Source: Flavobacteriales bacterium
GTDB lineage: Bacteria; Bacteroidota; Bacteroidia; Flavobacteriales; Schleiferiaceae
Assembly: GCA_002737315.1 (NCBI GenBank)
Contig: NSIH01000007.1
Location: 1 to 53,368, forward strand
Length of the DNA: 53,368 nucleotides
Direction: 5' to 3'
Below the pieces are notes generated by a model. It saw nothing but the letters and a program-made list of their open reading frames with translations. It was not told the origin of the DNA and searched no databases. This document shows, piece by piece, positions 17,739 through 26,313 of this stretch; position 1 is the first letter of the stretch; each line of letters starts with the position of its first letter. The translations under genes and the position numbers were made by a program.

Positions 17739-20187
17739 TGGCATTGAGCAAGGGGGCCGTAACACCCAAACCGATCGAGTAGCTTCGGGCGTAACCCAGC
17801 GGAACCCAGCGCAGGTTCATCTGCCAGCAGTGAATCGTGCGGACCACGTCAAAAGAGGTGAAGGTTATGCTCGCACTCGCCAAATCGTAGCCGCTCGAGA
17901 AGCGAATCTTCCAGTTTTGGGTCGGATCCCAGCTGCCGTCAACCCGGAGCGAGTGAACGGTCTTATAGGCTGTTCCTGCCGCAATGCGCCTTAGGGAGTA
18001 GCCTGCATTTAGACTCCAGGGAGCCGCCCATCCTGCATAGTCAATGGGGGAATAGTAGTCAGCAAAATAGTTTTCTTCTAGGCCAAGGTCGTTGATTTTA
18101 GGGCCGCGTCGGCCCTCGGAGCTCCCGCCACGCAACCGAAGGTCGGCACTAAACTGATGCATCGTTGGCCGAATTAGGCCCTGACCTAGCGCCGCCGAAA
18201 AATCCAGGCTGCGCTGGCCGGTAGAATCGATGCCGTACCAATCAAAGAGGCCCTGGTAGCTCACTCGGTAAGCCCCTTTACCCCATGAAGACGATGCCCT
18301 AATCGCCATATTCTCAAAAGGATGGCTTAATGCAGCCGCGTTGAAGCCCGTTTCAAGGCTTAGGTCGTCAATGAGGTTAATCTTCTGCTCGGTTCCGGAA
18401 TCGCCTCGAGCGCGAAGCTTGGCATCTAGGGTGTTGCGAAGGCGAAAGCGAATGGCGCCCAACTGGCCGGGGCCCGGCGAGCCGTAGGTATAGCCTTCAA
18501 AACGATTGAAGCGCTTTAGGCCACCAAGAGTATCGGACTGAATTTCTTGATAAATGTTCCACTGCGGGTTAGCAAAATCCGGACGGGCAATAGCCGTGAG
18601 CGAGGGGTACATCACGTGCCGTAGTGCAGACAAGGGTCCGCGCTTGAAGCGAAACAAGCCATAAAGCGTGGTATTTGCCGAAGCGGAGGCGCGAAATTCC
18701 CGTGCCGCAAAAAAGCCTTGAACAGTGTCTGAAACAACCTTCTGGCTAAGGGTATCCCACCGGTAGTCGAGCGACGTCGGATACCATTTCTCGGCCCAAT
18801 CGGCACTGGGATTAATGGTTATAAACTTTAAAAGCTTGATGTTGGTATTGAGCGATGCCGAGTGCTGCACCCCGCTTCGCAGCCGAGACGGATCAAAAAG
18901 CTGGGCAGGATCCTGGAGTTCCTCTAGAAGGCCCTGGGTTTCGTTGCGGCCGTTCATGGCGTAGGTAAGGCCAATTCCCTCGTACCATTTAGGGGAACCG
19001 CTGCGAACTTTGCGAGCAAAGGGCTGTACCCTTGCCATTCCCAGGGTGAATTCTGGGAGCGAAAGGGCGATGGTACCCTTTTGGTTGTTTTGACGGTGCC
19101 GCAAGGCTCCGGTGAAGGTGAAGGGGGTTCCGGGGAATCGCTGAACCACACTGATGGATGAGGATAGGTCGTTCTTTAAAAAGTCTTCGGGGTTGGTCGT
19201 GGTGTTCTTAAAAAAACTGCCGGTGGCCAGCTCAACGCGCGCTGTGAAGGTTCGCGAAGGGTGGGCCTTGGAGTCTTGGCTGTGGTTCCACGATATGCGG
19301 TAGTCTCGGGAATCATAAAACTGACCATAGTCCGCGTAGCGGGGGTCCCCATAACGCGTTCGGTTGGCCTGAACCGCAAATCCGCCCGAAAAACGGTAGC
19401 GGTATCGGTAGTTAGACTGCGCTTGAATGCCCCATGAACCGCGGGTATAGAGGTCGCCGGTAACCTTTAAGTCGACGTGGTCGTTGAGTGCCCAATAGTG
19501 GCCAAATCCAGTCAGCCCAAGACCCCATTCTCGACGGTCGGCAAAATTGGGCAGTATGTATCCCGAGGCACGCTTTTCCATGACCGGAAAAAATCCGAAA
19601 GGCAGGGCCAAAGGCGTGGGTAAATGAATCAGTTCGAGGTAGGCAGGGCCGGTGACGATGCGCTTGCCCACATCCAAACGCGCTCGGGGCGCCACGATAG
19701 CAAAGTGCGGATCCACATGGTTGCAGGTAGTGAAGCGTGTTGAGCCGATGAAGTAGCTGGAGTCCGTGATCATTTTAACCTGCCCTCCGGAGAGAAATCC
19801 GCCGCCCTCTTGGCTGGTCGATTGATAGACCCAGCCTTTTTGCGTTCCGTAGTTGTAGCGCAGCGTATCTGCTCCGATGCGCCGTTCGCCTTGGGTAAAA
19901 ATGGGGCGGCCGATGTAGGTTCCGTCGGCTTGCTTGGCCCCAAAGGACTTGATTTCGCGCAAGTTCCAGTCAATTATAATATACTCGGCCTCGAGGATAA
20001 AGTCTGAGGATTCGGCACGGGCCTTGCCCTGAAGATTTAGGGTATTGCTCCCGGGGCGCAGGACTCCCTGCTTTTCAGAGGCGTAGCGGATTCCATCGCC
20101 GTCGAGAACGCTCTGCGCTGGGGCCGTATACCACATAATTGCCGCGAGTATTGCGGCGTAAGAGTTTACCTTTGAAGCGACATTCAT
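17701..20187 (-). CDS. lptD: Putative LPS-assembly outer-membrane protein LptD
   Basis: 828 residues with an N-terminal signal segment (about 1-28), then an OstA-like jellyroll with FILEAEYIIIDWNLREIKSFGA and DSSYFIGSTRFTTCNHVDPHF, followed by a long beta-barrel rich in alternating aromatic strands (YRYRYRFSGGFAVQANRTRYG). LptD inserts lipopolysaccharide into the outer leaflet of the outer membrane. I chose ATG 20187 (MNVASKV) over a TTG five codons upstream. Its start codon shares CATG with the divergent amidase start. Confidence 0.88.
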   Translation of the reverse strand: MNVASKVNSYAAILAAIMWYTAPAQSVLDGDGIRYASEKQGVLRPGSNTLNLQGKARAESSDFILEAEYIIIDWNLREIKSFGAKQADGTYIGRPIFTQGERRIGADTLRYNYGTQKGWVYQSTSQEGGGFLSGGQVKMITDSSYFIGSTRFTTCNHVDPHFAIVAPRARLDVGKRIVTGPAYLELIHLPTPLALPFGFFPVMEKRASGYILPNFADRREWGLGLTGFGHYWALNDHVDLKVTGDLYTRGSWGIQAQSNYRYRYRFSGGFAVQANRTRYGDPRYADYGQFYDSRDYRISWNHSQDSKAHPSRTFTARVELATGSFFKNTTTNPEDFLKNDLSSSISVVQRFPGTPFTFTGALRHRQNNQKGTIALSLPEFTLGMARVQPFARKVRSGSPKWYEGIGLTYAMNGRNETQGLLEELQDPAQLFDPSRLRSGVQHSASLNTNIKLLKFITINPSADWAEKWYPTSLDYRWDTLSQKVVSDTVQGFFAAREFRASASANTTLYGLFRFKRGPLSALRHVMYPSLTAIARPDFANPQWNIYQEIQSDTLGGLKRFNRFEGYTYGSPGPGQLGAIRFRLRNTLDAKLRARGDSGTEQKINLIDDLSLETGFNAAALSHPFENMAIRASSSWGKGAYRVSYQGLFDWYGIDSTGQRSLDFSAALGQGLIRPTMHQFSADLRLRGGSSEGRRGPKINDLGLEENYFADYYSPIDYAGWAAPWSLNAGYSLRRIAAGTAYKTVHSLRVDGSWDPTQNWKIRFSSGYDLASASITFTSFDVVRTIHCWQMNLRWVPLGYARSYSIGLGVTAPLLNAIKVQRRRGLGDY
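20167..20174 (+). promoter_or_regulatory. -7 box (TACCTTTG) of the amidase-mlaD-Fe-S operon
   Basis: Full match, 11 nt before ATG 20186; it lies inside the first codons of lptD on the other strand. Confidence 0.55.
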
Positions 20188-21421
20188 GAAATCAGTGACC
20201 AAAAGTAGTACCTACCAACGCCTAGCTTGGCTTTTGATTGCCCTATTGGCAATTCCGCATGCGGGATTTCATCCTGCGGCTCGCATAAGCAATGAGATTC
20301 GCACTGTAGTGATCGATGCCGGCCACGGTGGCAAAGACCCCGGGAATTTGGGCACCCGCCGCTACAAAAAAGCAGAGAAAGACGTTTCGCTCGCAGTTGC
20401 ATTGTTGGTCGAGAAGTATATTTTGGAGCGCCATCCCAACATCAAGGTGGTCATGACCCGCCGAGACGATTCCTACCCTACGCTGCACGAGCGCACGGTC
20501 ATAGCCAATCGGGCGCAGGGCGATGTCTTTATTTCGATTCACTGCGACGCGGCCGAGAACCCCTCTGCCTATGGCTCATCGACCTATGTGATGGGTAAGG
20601 ACCACGACGACGAGAACCGCGTTGCCATGCGCGAAAATTCGGTTATTCTTCAAGAAGAGAACCAAGACGTTTATGAGGGCTTTGACCCAACCAAGCCAGA
20701 GTCCTACATCATGCTTACCATGTTCCAGTATGCCTTCATTCAGCAAAGTGTGGAACTGGCTCAGCAGGTGCAGAATTCCTTTAGGGACGATGTGGGTCGC
20801 AAGGACCGCGGGGTGAAGCAGCAGCCGCTTTATGTGACGAGCCGTTCTGCGATGCCTGCAATTCTTATTGAGCTCGGATTTTTGACCAATAGCGCCGAGG
20901 AGGATTACCTTATTACCGATCAAGGCCAGGACGAAATGGCGCGTTCCATTGCGCGATCTTTTGGGCAGTATAAGCTTCGCCGCGAGGGAGGATCCTCTGC
21001 TTCAACGGAGCCGAAATTTGAACCCAAAGCGGAGCCAAAAGAGGAACCCAAAGCGGAGCTAAAAGCAGAACCTATAGCGGAACCGAAGGCAGAGCCTATA
21101 TCGGAGCCGAAGGCAGAGCCTGCAGCGTCGCCGGACGCTTCGAGCTTGCCTAAGCAAGACGTATTTTTCAGCATCCAGCTCAGCGTAAGCGGAATACAAA
21201 AAAGCCCTACCGAAGAGCCCTTCTCGGTATTGCCTGACGTGTTTATCGCTAAAGACGGTCGCCTGTTCCGCTACCTCCAGGGACAGTACCGAAGCCGTGC
21301 CGATGCAGTAAGTGCCCTTGACTCCGCTCGAAAAAACGGATTTGTAGACGCTTTTGTCGTGGCCTACCGAGGGAGTGCTCGCATTACACTCGATGATGCA
21401 GATCAAGCCCTTAAACCCTAA
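20186..21421 (+). CDS. N-acetylmuramoyl-L-alanine amidase with Glu-Pro-Lys-Ala spacer and C-terminal SPOR-like tail
   Basis: Amidase_3-type zinc enzyme that cleaves the stem peptide from murein. A signal segment (about 8-30) is followed by VVIDAGHGGKDPGN (zinc His), the zinc Glu in TLHERTVIAN or nearby, SIHCDAAE (zinc His) and ILIELGFLTN (catalytic Glu). After the domain comes a low-complexity EPKAEP-type spacer (275-312), and then about 85 residues (FFSIQLSVSGIQ... FVDAFVVAYRG) that look like a SPOR-type peptidoglycan-binding fold. 411 residues. First gene of an operon that continues with mlaD. Confidence 0.9.
   Translation: MKSVTKSSTYQRLAWLLIALLAIPHAGFHPAARISNEIRTVVIDAGHGGKDPGNLGTRRYKKAEKDVSLAVALLVEKYILERHPNIKVVMTRRDDSYPTLHERTVIANRAQGDVFISIHCDAAENPSAYGSSTYVMGKDHDDENRVAMRENSVILQEENQDVYEGFDPTKPESYIMLTMFQYAFIQQSVELAQQVQNSFRDDVGRKDRGVKQQPLYVTSRSAMPAILIELGFLTNSAEEDYLITDQGQDEMARSIARSFGQYKLRREGGSSASTEPKFEPKAEPKEEPKAELKAEPIAEPKAEPISEPKAEPAASPDASSLPKQDVFFSIQLSVSGIQKSPTEEPFSVLPDVFIAKDGRLFRYLQGQYRSRADAVSALDSARKNGFVDAFVVAYRGSARITLDDADQALKP
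20200..20207 (-). promoter_or_regulatory. -7 box (TACTTTTG) of lptD
   Basis: Full match on the minus strand, 12 nt before ATG 20187; it lies inside the first codons of the amidase gene. Confidence 0.55.
21008..21121 (+). repeat. Low-complexity (E-P-K-A)n coding repeat in the amidase gene
   Basis: About nine imperfect 12-bp units encoding E-P-(K/I)-(A/F/E/S) repeats, residues 275-312. Codons vary between units, so the repeat is old or selected for protein composition. It probably forms an extended linker in the periplasm. Confidence 0.7.
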
Positions 21422-21431
21422 CTTGTAGTCT

Positions 21432-22406
21432 ATGTTTAGTCGCGAATTAAAAACTGGCCTGGTCGTGCTTTTGGCAGGACTTATACTCTACTTTGGGATT
21501 TCCTACCTCAAAAACAGTACGCTGCTCGACAAAGGCATAACGATCTACTCCGTCTACGAGCGTGTTGACGGCCTCATTGGTTCGCAACCGGTTAACATCA
21601 ACGGACTCTCCGTCGGGCGGATTGAATCCATCAATTTTCACCCGGATCAGTCGGGTCGAGTAGTGGTCTCGATGCGCATTGACTCCGACTACCCTATACC
21701 GGTCAACAGCCTCGCGCTGATTAAATCCAGCGACTTGCTGGGGGCCAAAGAAATTTCGCTTCAAATTGGATCAGGCAAAGTACTCATCGAAGACGGAGAT
21801 ACCCTTCGCAGCGCGATCGAGGAGTCCTTGGGCGATGCCATCAACAAAGAAGTGCTGCCGGTCAAGATTAAGGCCGAGCAGCTTATTTCATCGCTTGACA
21901 CGGTAGTGCAAGCCTTGACTGGCTTTTTAAAGGGCGGAGTAGAAAAGGACTTCCGCTCCTCCTTCAGCAACGTCAATCAGTCCTTGATTAACTTGAATGA
22001 GATAACCACCGAGCTATCAACCTACATGAATGAGAATCGGGAGGCCCTAGGCCGTGCTACGCAAAACTTCGAGCGACTTTCAAAGACCCTCGCCGACAAC
22101 AAAGACGAGCTCGATCGGGTGTTTATGAATTTTGCGAATATTTCGGACTCCCTCGGTAAAGCCAATGTAGGCCAGACTATGATGGCCCTGGAGCGAACCG
22201 CCAATAATCTGGACCTTGTAACTGGACGCATCGCAGCCGGAGAGGGAAGTCTAGGCAAGCTAAGCACTCAAGATTCCCTTTACACGCAGATTGAAAACAC
22301 GATGACGTCCCTTGACCGCCTGCTTGTCGACCTCCGCTACCACCCCGAGCGCTATGTGCGCTTGTCGGTTTTTGGCCGTAAACCCAGCCGCATAGACGAA
22401 CAATGA
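21432..22406 (+). CDS. MCE/MlaD family phospholipid-transport protein
   Basis: 324 residues: one N-terminal transmembrane helix (about 7-27), an MCE domain (about 35-115) with the family pattern VDGLIGSQPVNINGLSVGRIESI, and a long alpha-helical C-terminal part (about 130-300) suited to form a hydrophobic tunnel. MlaD proteins move phospholipids between the inner and outer membranes. It follows the amidase by 10 bp and its stop overlaps the next start as ATGA. No MlaE or MlaF lies in the window. Confidence 0.88.
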   Translation: MFSRELKTGLVVLLAGLILYFGISYLKNSTLLDKGITIYSVYERVDGLIGSQPVNINGLSVGRIESINFHPDQSGRVVVSMRIDSDYPIPVNSLALIKSSDLLGAKEISLQIGSGKVLIEDGDTLRSAIEESLGDAINKEVLPVKIKAEQLISSLDTVVQALTGFLKGGVEKDFRSSFSNVNQSLINLNEITTELSTYMNENREALGRATQNFERLSKTLADNKDELDRVFMNFANISDSLGKANVGQTMMALERTANNLDLVTGRIAAGEGSLGKLSTQDSLYTQIENTMTSLDRLLVDLRYHPERYVRLSVFGRKPSRIDEQ

Positions 22407-23692
22407 TTTCTAGCCTAGTCTTTGTTGCGCTGCTTACTGCGGGCATAGCAGGGTTTACCCTTCAGGTACGTCGCCTGCGCCGAGGCTTGGCCCTTGCTCG
22501 CCCGTCGGGTCGCCACGACCGCCGCAAGGAACGCTGGGCCATTATGACCAAGGTGGCCATGGGCCAAAGCCAGATGGAACCGCGCCGGTTGGCTGCCCTT
22601 ATGCACTTCATTGTGTACGTCGGCTTCGTAGTAATCAATATCGAAGTCATCGAGATCCTTTTGGACGGCATACTGGGAACCCATCGGCTATTTCGAGCTC
22701 CACTTGGCGCACTGTACGATGGCCTCATGAGCTTTTTTGAGGTACTTGGTGCCTTGGTTATTATCGCCATTGGAGTGTTCTTGGTTCGGCGGTTGCGGCA
22801 CGGGCCCAAGCGCTTGAACCACCCCGACCTAACGGGATGGCCCCAGAAAGATGCCCTGAATATTTTGGTCATTGAGGTAGTTCTCATGCTCGCCCTCCTG
22901 CTCATGAACGCCTCAGAATTCGCTGCAGTTAACCAAGGATTAAACTTCGCTAACCAACAGACTCCCTGGCTTATTAGTGGCCTTTTTCAGCCCCTTTTTG
23001 AGGGTTGGAGGGTTTCGAACCTCGAGGTTTTCACCCAGAGCATGTGGTGGCTGCACTTCGTTGGCATCTTGGCTTTTTTGAATTACTTGCCCAAAAGCAA
23101 GCACTTTCACATCATTTTGGCCTTCCCCAACGTTTGGTACAGCAAGTTGACTCCGCGCGGACAAATTCCGGCCATGGAATCGGTCACCACCGAAATCAAG
23201 TCAATGCTCGACCCAAGCTTCGTGCCGGATCCCAACGCAGCTGCCCCTGCACGGTTTGGAGCCAAGGACGTACACGATCTGCACTTCGCCAACCTACTGA
23301 ACGCTTACAGCTGCACCGAGTGCGGACGGTGCACTAGCGAATGCCCCGCAAACCAAACCGGCAAGAAACTCTCCCCTCGCCGTATCATGATGGCCACCCG
23401 CGACCGCGTCGAAGAAGTCTTGACTGGGGGCCAAGGAGCCGAAACCAGGAGCCTACTTGACGATTGGATTTCGCGCGAAGAGCTATGGGCCTGTACCACC
23501 TGCAATGCCTGTGTCGAAGCCTGCCCATTGAATATTGACCCCATGGACATCATCATGCAAATGCGCCAGTACCTGGTCATGGAGGAATCCGCAGCCCCTT
23601 CGACGGTCAACGTCGCAATGGGCAACATTGAAAACAACGCAGCTCCCTGGGCCTATCCCCAAGCAGACCGCGGCAACTGGATTCAGCAATGA
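22403..23692 (+). CDS. Membrane-anchored (Fe-S) oxidoreductase, HdrC/GlpC-like
   Basis: 429 residues. Five or so transmembrane helices occupy the first ~255 residues, followed by a soluble domain with two [4Fe-4S] motifs, CTECGRCTSECP and CTTCNACVEACP. Several His lie in the membrane part. Together with the CCG-domain protein two genes later it resembles a split HdrBC/GlpC-type electron-transfer module, which would pass electrons between a soluble donor and the quinone pool. The physiological donor is unknown. ATGA overlaps at both ends bind it to mlaD and the HAD gene. Confidence 0.85.
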   Translation: MISSLVFVALLTAGIAGFTLQVRRLRRGLALARPSGRHDRRKERWAIMTKVAMGQSQMEPRRLAALMHFIVYVGFVVINIEVIEILLDGILGTHRLFRAPLGALYDGLMSFFEVLGALVIIAIGVFLVRRLRHGPKRLNHPDLTGWPQKDALNILVIEVVLMLALLLMNASEFAAVNQGLNFANQQTPWLISGLFQPLFEGWRVSNLEVFTQSMWWLHFVGILAFLNYLPKSKHFHIILAFPNVWYSKLTPRGQIPAMESVTTEIKSMLDPSFVPDPNAAAPARFGAKDVHDLHFANLLNAYSCTECGRCTSECPANQTGKKLSPRRIMMATRDRVEEVLTGGQGAETRSLLDDWISREELWACTTCNACVEACPLNIDPMDIIMQMRQYLVMEESAAPSTVNVAMGNIENNAAPWAYPQADRGNWIQQ

Positions 23693-24111
23693 AGGAACTG
23701 ATCGAAACTTCGGTACAGGGTGAGTTGGTAAGCCCCGTGCTCCCGGACCACATAAAAAACTACCTCATCGATATAGACGGAACCGTATGCGACGATATTC
23801 CTAACGAGGAACCAGAGCGCATGGTGACGGCTAAGGTCTTTCCTGAAGCCTTAGAGACTATAAAAACCTGGCATGCCGAAGGACATTTCATCACCTTTTT
23901 CACGAGCCGCACTGAAGAACACCGCATGGTTACCGAGAACTGGCTTGCGGAACATGGATTTCCGTTCCATGGACTGCTTATGGGAAAACCCCGCGGAGGC
24001 AACTACCATTGGATTGACAACCATATCGTGAGAGCTACCCGCTACACTGGCACTTTTAGCCCCCTGGTCAAGCGCCCCGCAACGGTTGAAGTATTTAACG
24101 ACCCCCTATGA
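23689..24111 (+). CDS. HAD-superfamily hydrolase-like protein between two Fe-S genes
   Basis: 140 residues. Motif I YLIDIDGTVCDD (nucleophile and acid Asp) and motif II TFFTSRTEEH are clear, and KPRGGNYHWIDNHIVRAT contains the Lys and a late Asp, so it can be a phosphatase. Relatives in Bacteroidota are often labelled phosphoheptose isomerase, for which I see no basis. It overlaps the genes on either side by 4 bp each, so it is translated as part of the Fe-S module. Confidence 0.75.
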   Translation: MKELIETSVQGELVSPVLPDHIKNYLIDIDGTVCDDIPNEEPERMVTAKVFPEALETIKTWHAEGHFITFFTSRTEEHRMVTENWLAEHGFPFHGLLMGKPRGGNYHWIDNHIVRATRYTGTFSPLVKRPATVEVFNDPL

Positions 24112-24893
24112 GTTTGAATGTACCCACCATGGCCGAGCTGGCCGCCCGAGGTGAAACCGCAGAAGTTCTATTTTGGGTTGGCTGCGCCGGAAGCTTTGAC
24201 GAGCGCGCCAAAAAAGTAACCCGAGCCCTAGCCAAAATCATGAATCATGCAGGAGTTTCTTTTGCCGTACTTGGTTCTGAAGAAAGCTGCACTGGCGACC
24301 CTGCTCGGCGCGCTGGAAACGAGTTCCTCTTTCAGATGCAGGCGCTTCAAAACATCGAAATTCTCAACGGCTACCGTGTGCAAAAAATAGTAGCAGCCTG
24401 CCCCCACTGCTTTAACACGCTTAAAAACGAATATCCGCAATTGGGCGGAACCTACGAGGTGTTTCACCACAGCCAATTCATCGAGCAACTCCTGCGCGAC
24501 GGGCGGTTGCGCGTGGAAGGAGGTAGCTTCAAGGGTAAAAGAATTGTCTTTCACGACCCTTGCTACCTTGGGCGAGCCAACGGAGAATACGAAGCACCCC
24601 GGGCCCTCTTAGCACAACTCGACGCCGAAATCCACGAGATGAAGCGGAGCAAAAAAAACGGGTTGTGCTGCGGAGCCGGCGGTGCACAAATCTTTAAGGA
24701 ACCCGAGTCTGGTGAAGCAGAAATTCACCACGTGCGGGCTGAAGAAGCCCTAGCAACTGGAGCAGATATTATCGCAGTGGCCTGCCCCTTTTGCAAACTA
24801 ATGCTTACCGACGGAGTAACGCACCATGGCAAGGAGAGCGAAGTACAAGTGATCGATATTGCCGAAGCCATCGCCACCGCAAACGACCTTTAA
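24108..24893 (+). CDS. (Fe-S)-binding protein with two CCG domains, HdrB-like
   Basis: 261 residues. First CCG-type domain FWVGCAGSFDERAKK to ACPHCFNTLKNEYP; second HDPCYLGRANGEYEAPR, NGLCCGAGGAQIF and VACPFCKLMLTDG. Such CX(n)CCG pairs bind special [4Fe-4S] clusters in heterodisulfide reductase B, GlpC, LutA and succinate dehydrogenase E. With the membrane Fe-S protein it likely forms one oxidoreductase. The stop is 3 bp before the next gene. Confidence 0.88.
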   Translation: MSLNVPTMAELAARGETAEVLFWVGCAGSFDERAKKVTRALAKIMNHAGVSFAVLGSEESCTGDPARRAGNEFLFQMQALQNIEILNGYRVQKIVAACPHCFNTLKNEYPQLGGTYEVFHHSQFIEQLLRDGRLRVEGGSFKGKRIVFHDPCYLGRANGEYEAPRALLAQLDAEIHEMKRSKKNGLCCGAGGAQIFKEPESGEAEIHHVRAEEALATGADIIAVACPFCKLMLTDGVTHHGKESEVQVIDIAEAIATANDL

Positions 24894-24896
24894 GCC

Positions 24897-25352
24897 ATGC
24901 CTTTAGTTTCTTGGAGCGAGCTGCCCGACGACTCCCGATTTTGGTGCTTTGTCTCAAGCAGGCCCATTACCCCCGACGAAGAATCCCTGCTCCTTAAAGG
25001 TCTTGAAAAGCTTTGCCAAGATTGGGCGGCGCATGGGGTCCCGGTGCACGCGGGATTTTCCTTAGTGGAGGGGCGTCTGCTCGCCATCGCAGCTGACGAA
25101 GGACGCACTGCCGCCAGTGGCTGCAGCATAGACAGTAGAATGGCTGCTTTGAGAGCTATTGGCGACCCCCTCGGCATCGATTGGTTGGGGAGAATGCACG
25201 TTTATGCCGACCAGGGATCAGGCTGGGAACGCCTTAGGCTCCAGGAGGCTCGCCAGCTTCAGGGTGGCCGCTTTCTAGACAGCGTGGCCCAGACCAAAGG
25301 CACTTGGCGGCCCATAAAGAATCTTGTGGGCAGCTGGCTCCAAGCCAAATAG
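24897..25352 (+). CDS. Conserved small Bacteroidota protein (often mislabelled ABC transporter ATPase)
   Basis: 151 residues. The start LPDDSRFWCFVSSRPIT, DWAAHGVPVHAGF and AASGCSIDSRMAALRAI are hallmark stretches of a widespread Bacteroidota family placed after the Fe-S/HAD cluster. It has no Walker A or signature motif, so the common database label is not supported. No signal peptide or membrane segment. Function unknown; its constant position suggests a link to the Fe-S module. Confidence 0.72.
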   Translation: MPLVSWSELPDDSRFWCFVSSRPITPDEESLLLKGLEKLCQDWAAHGVPVHAGFSLVEGRLLAIAADEGRTAASGCSIDSRMAALRAIGDPLGIDWLGRMHVYADQGSGWERLRLQEARQLQGGRFLDSVAQTKGTWRPIKNLVGSWLQAK

Positions 25353-25364
25353 CAAGACTAGGCC

Positions 25365-25808
25365 TTAAACCTTTAGACCGAGCAACAAAAAAGCCCTAGT
25401 GGCCTCCTGCTCAATCTTATGGGTGAACGGAATCTTCACGAGTTCGGACTTTTTCACCCAAACTGGTCGTTCGCCGTCGTTCTCTGGAACCTTCACCTCG
25501 GCAGTGGTGGCAAAGTCCAAGGGACCCAGGGCGGTAACTCGGTAGAAGAAACTAAACACTTGGTACTGCGAATCAAATGCCGAAATGACGGGGAACTCGT
25601 TAAAGAAGACCAGATCGCCACTGCTTATTTCGAGCTGGAGCTCTTCTTGAAATTCTCGCGCTAAGGCCTCTCGAAGGCCCTCACCCCACTCTACTCCGCC
25701 GCCGGGGTACTTCACGAGTGGCATTCCCCTGAAGCGCTCCGCGCTGACCAATACCCTTCCTTGATCGTCCTCAAGAAATCCATAGACCCTTATGGTGCGC
25801 AAGCTCAT
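25365..25808 (-). CDS. Nudix hydrolase
   Basis: 147 residues from ATG 25808. The Nudix box GX5EX7REUXEEXGU is present as GVEWGEGLREALAREFQEEL with small deviation at the end. It hydrolyses a nucleoside diphosphate linked to some moiety; the substrate cannot be read. Convergent to the preceding gene with 12 bp between them. A TTG three codons upstream is the alternative start. Confidence 0.85.
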   Translation of the reverse strand: MSLRTIRVYGFLEDDQGRVLVSAERFRGMPLVKYPGGGVEWGEGLREALAREFQEELQLEISSGDLVFFNEFPVISAFDSQYQVFSFFYRVTALGPLDFATTAEVKVPENDGERPVWVKKSELVKIPFTHKIEQEATRAFLLLGLKV

Positions 25809-25844
25809 CGACCCCAATAATTTAGCAGCACCATGACGGCATGA

Positions 25845-26303
25845 TTAAGGAGCGAGAGCGGCGGCCTTGATGCCTCCAATCCGCTCGAGCGGTCCAGGGC
25901 AGTGCTGCTGGTGGCAGGACTCGCAGGTTGTAATTACCGCGTTGAAGGCCTCTATTTGGGCCTCTACATCCCCTTTATTTTGAATTGCCTGATAGAGGTT
26001 GTCGAGGTTTGCGAGGTAGGCCTCTGCAAAACTCGGGAAGCTTTCTTTAATTTCTTCAGGCTTGGTAGGCTGGTCGGTCTTAATGGACTCGTGGGCCTTC
26101 CGCAAGGATTCAACGTCAGAGAGGGTTAGCGTACCGTCCTGCGCCTTGATTTTGAGCGCCTCCATATCGGCCGTCATTGCCTGCATGGTCGCCGCAAGAG
26201 CACTGGGCTCGGGCAAGCGGGGATTCCGCTTTGGCGAACTGGGCTCCTGATTGCAGGATGCCGCGAGAGCAAGGGCCGCTATAGCTACGATAAACTTAAG
26301 CAT
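25845..26303 (-). CDS. Cytochrome c' (class II)-like lipoprotein
   Basis: 152 residues. Lipobox LAASC at 13-17 marks a lipoprotein. The single haem motif CESCHQQHC lies near the C-terminus, after a mostly helical body, as in class II cytochromes c'. It would sit on the periplasmic face of a membrane. It is 10 bp downstream of the DUF4920 gene and so probably co-transcribed with it. Partner unknown. Confidence 0.78.
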   Translation of the reverse strand: MLKFIVAIAALALAASCNQEPSSPKRNPRLPEPSALAATMQAMTADMEALKIKAQDGTLTLSDVESLRKAHESIKTDQPTKPEEIKESFPSFAEAYLANLDNLYQAIQNKGDVEAQIEAFNAVITTCESCHQQHCPGPLERIGGIKAAALAP

Positions 26304-26313
26304 TGCGCTCAGA

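Noticed and set aside
23689-24111. Phosphoheptose isomerase label for the HAD-like protein
   Set aside because: It has HAD motifs I and II and no sugar-isomerase fold features.
24897-25352. Database-style name ABC transporter ATPase for the small conserved protein
   Set aside because: No Walker A, signature or Walker B motif is present.
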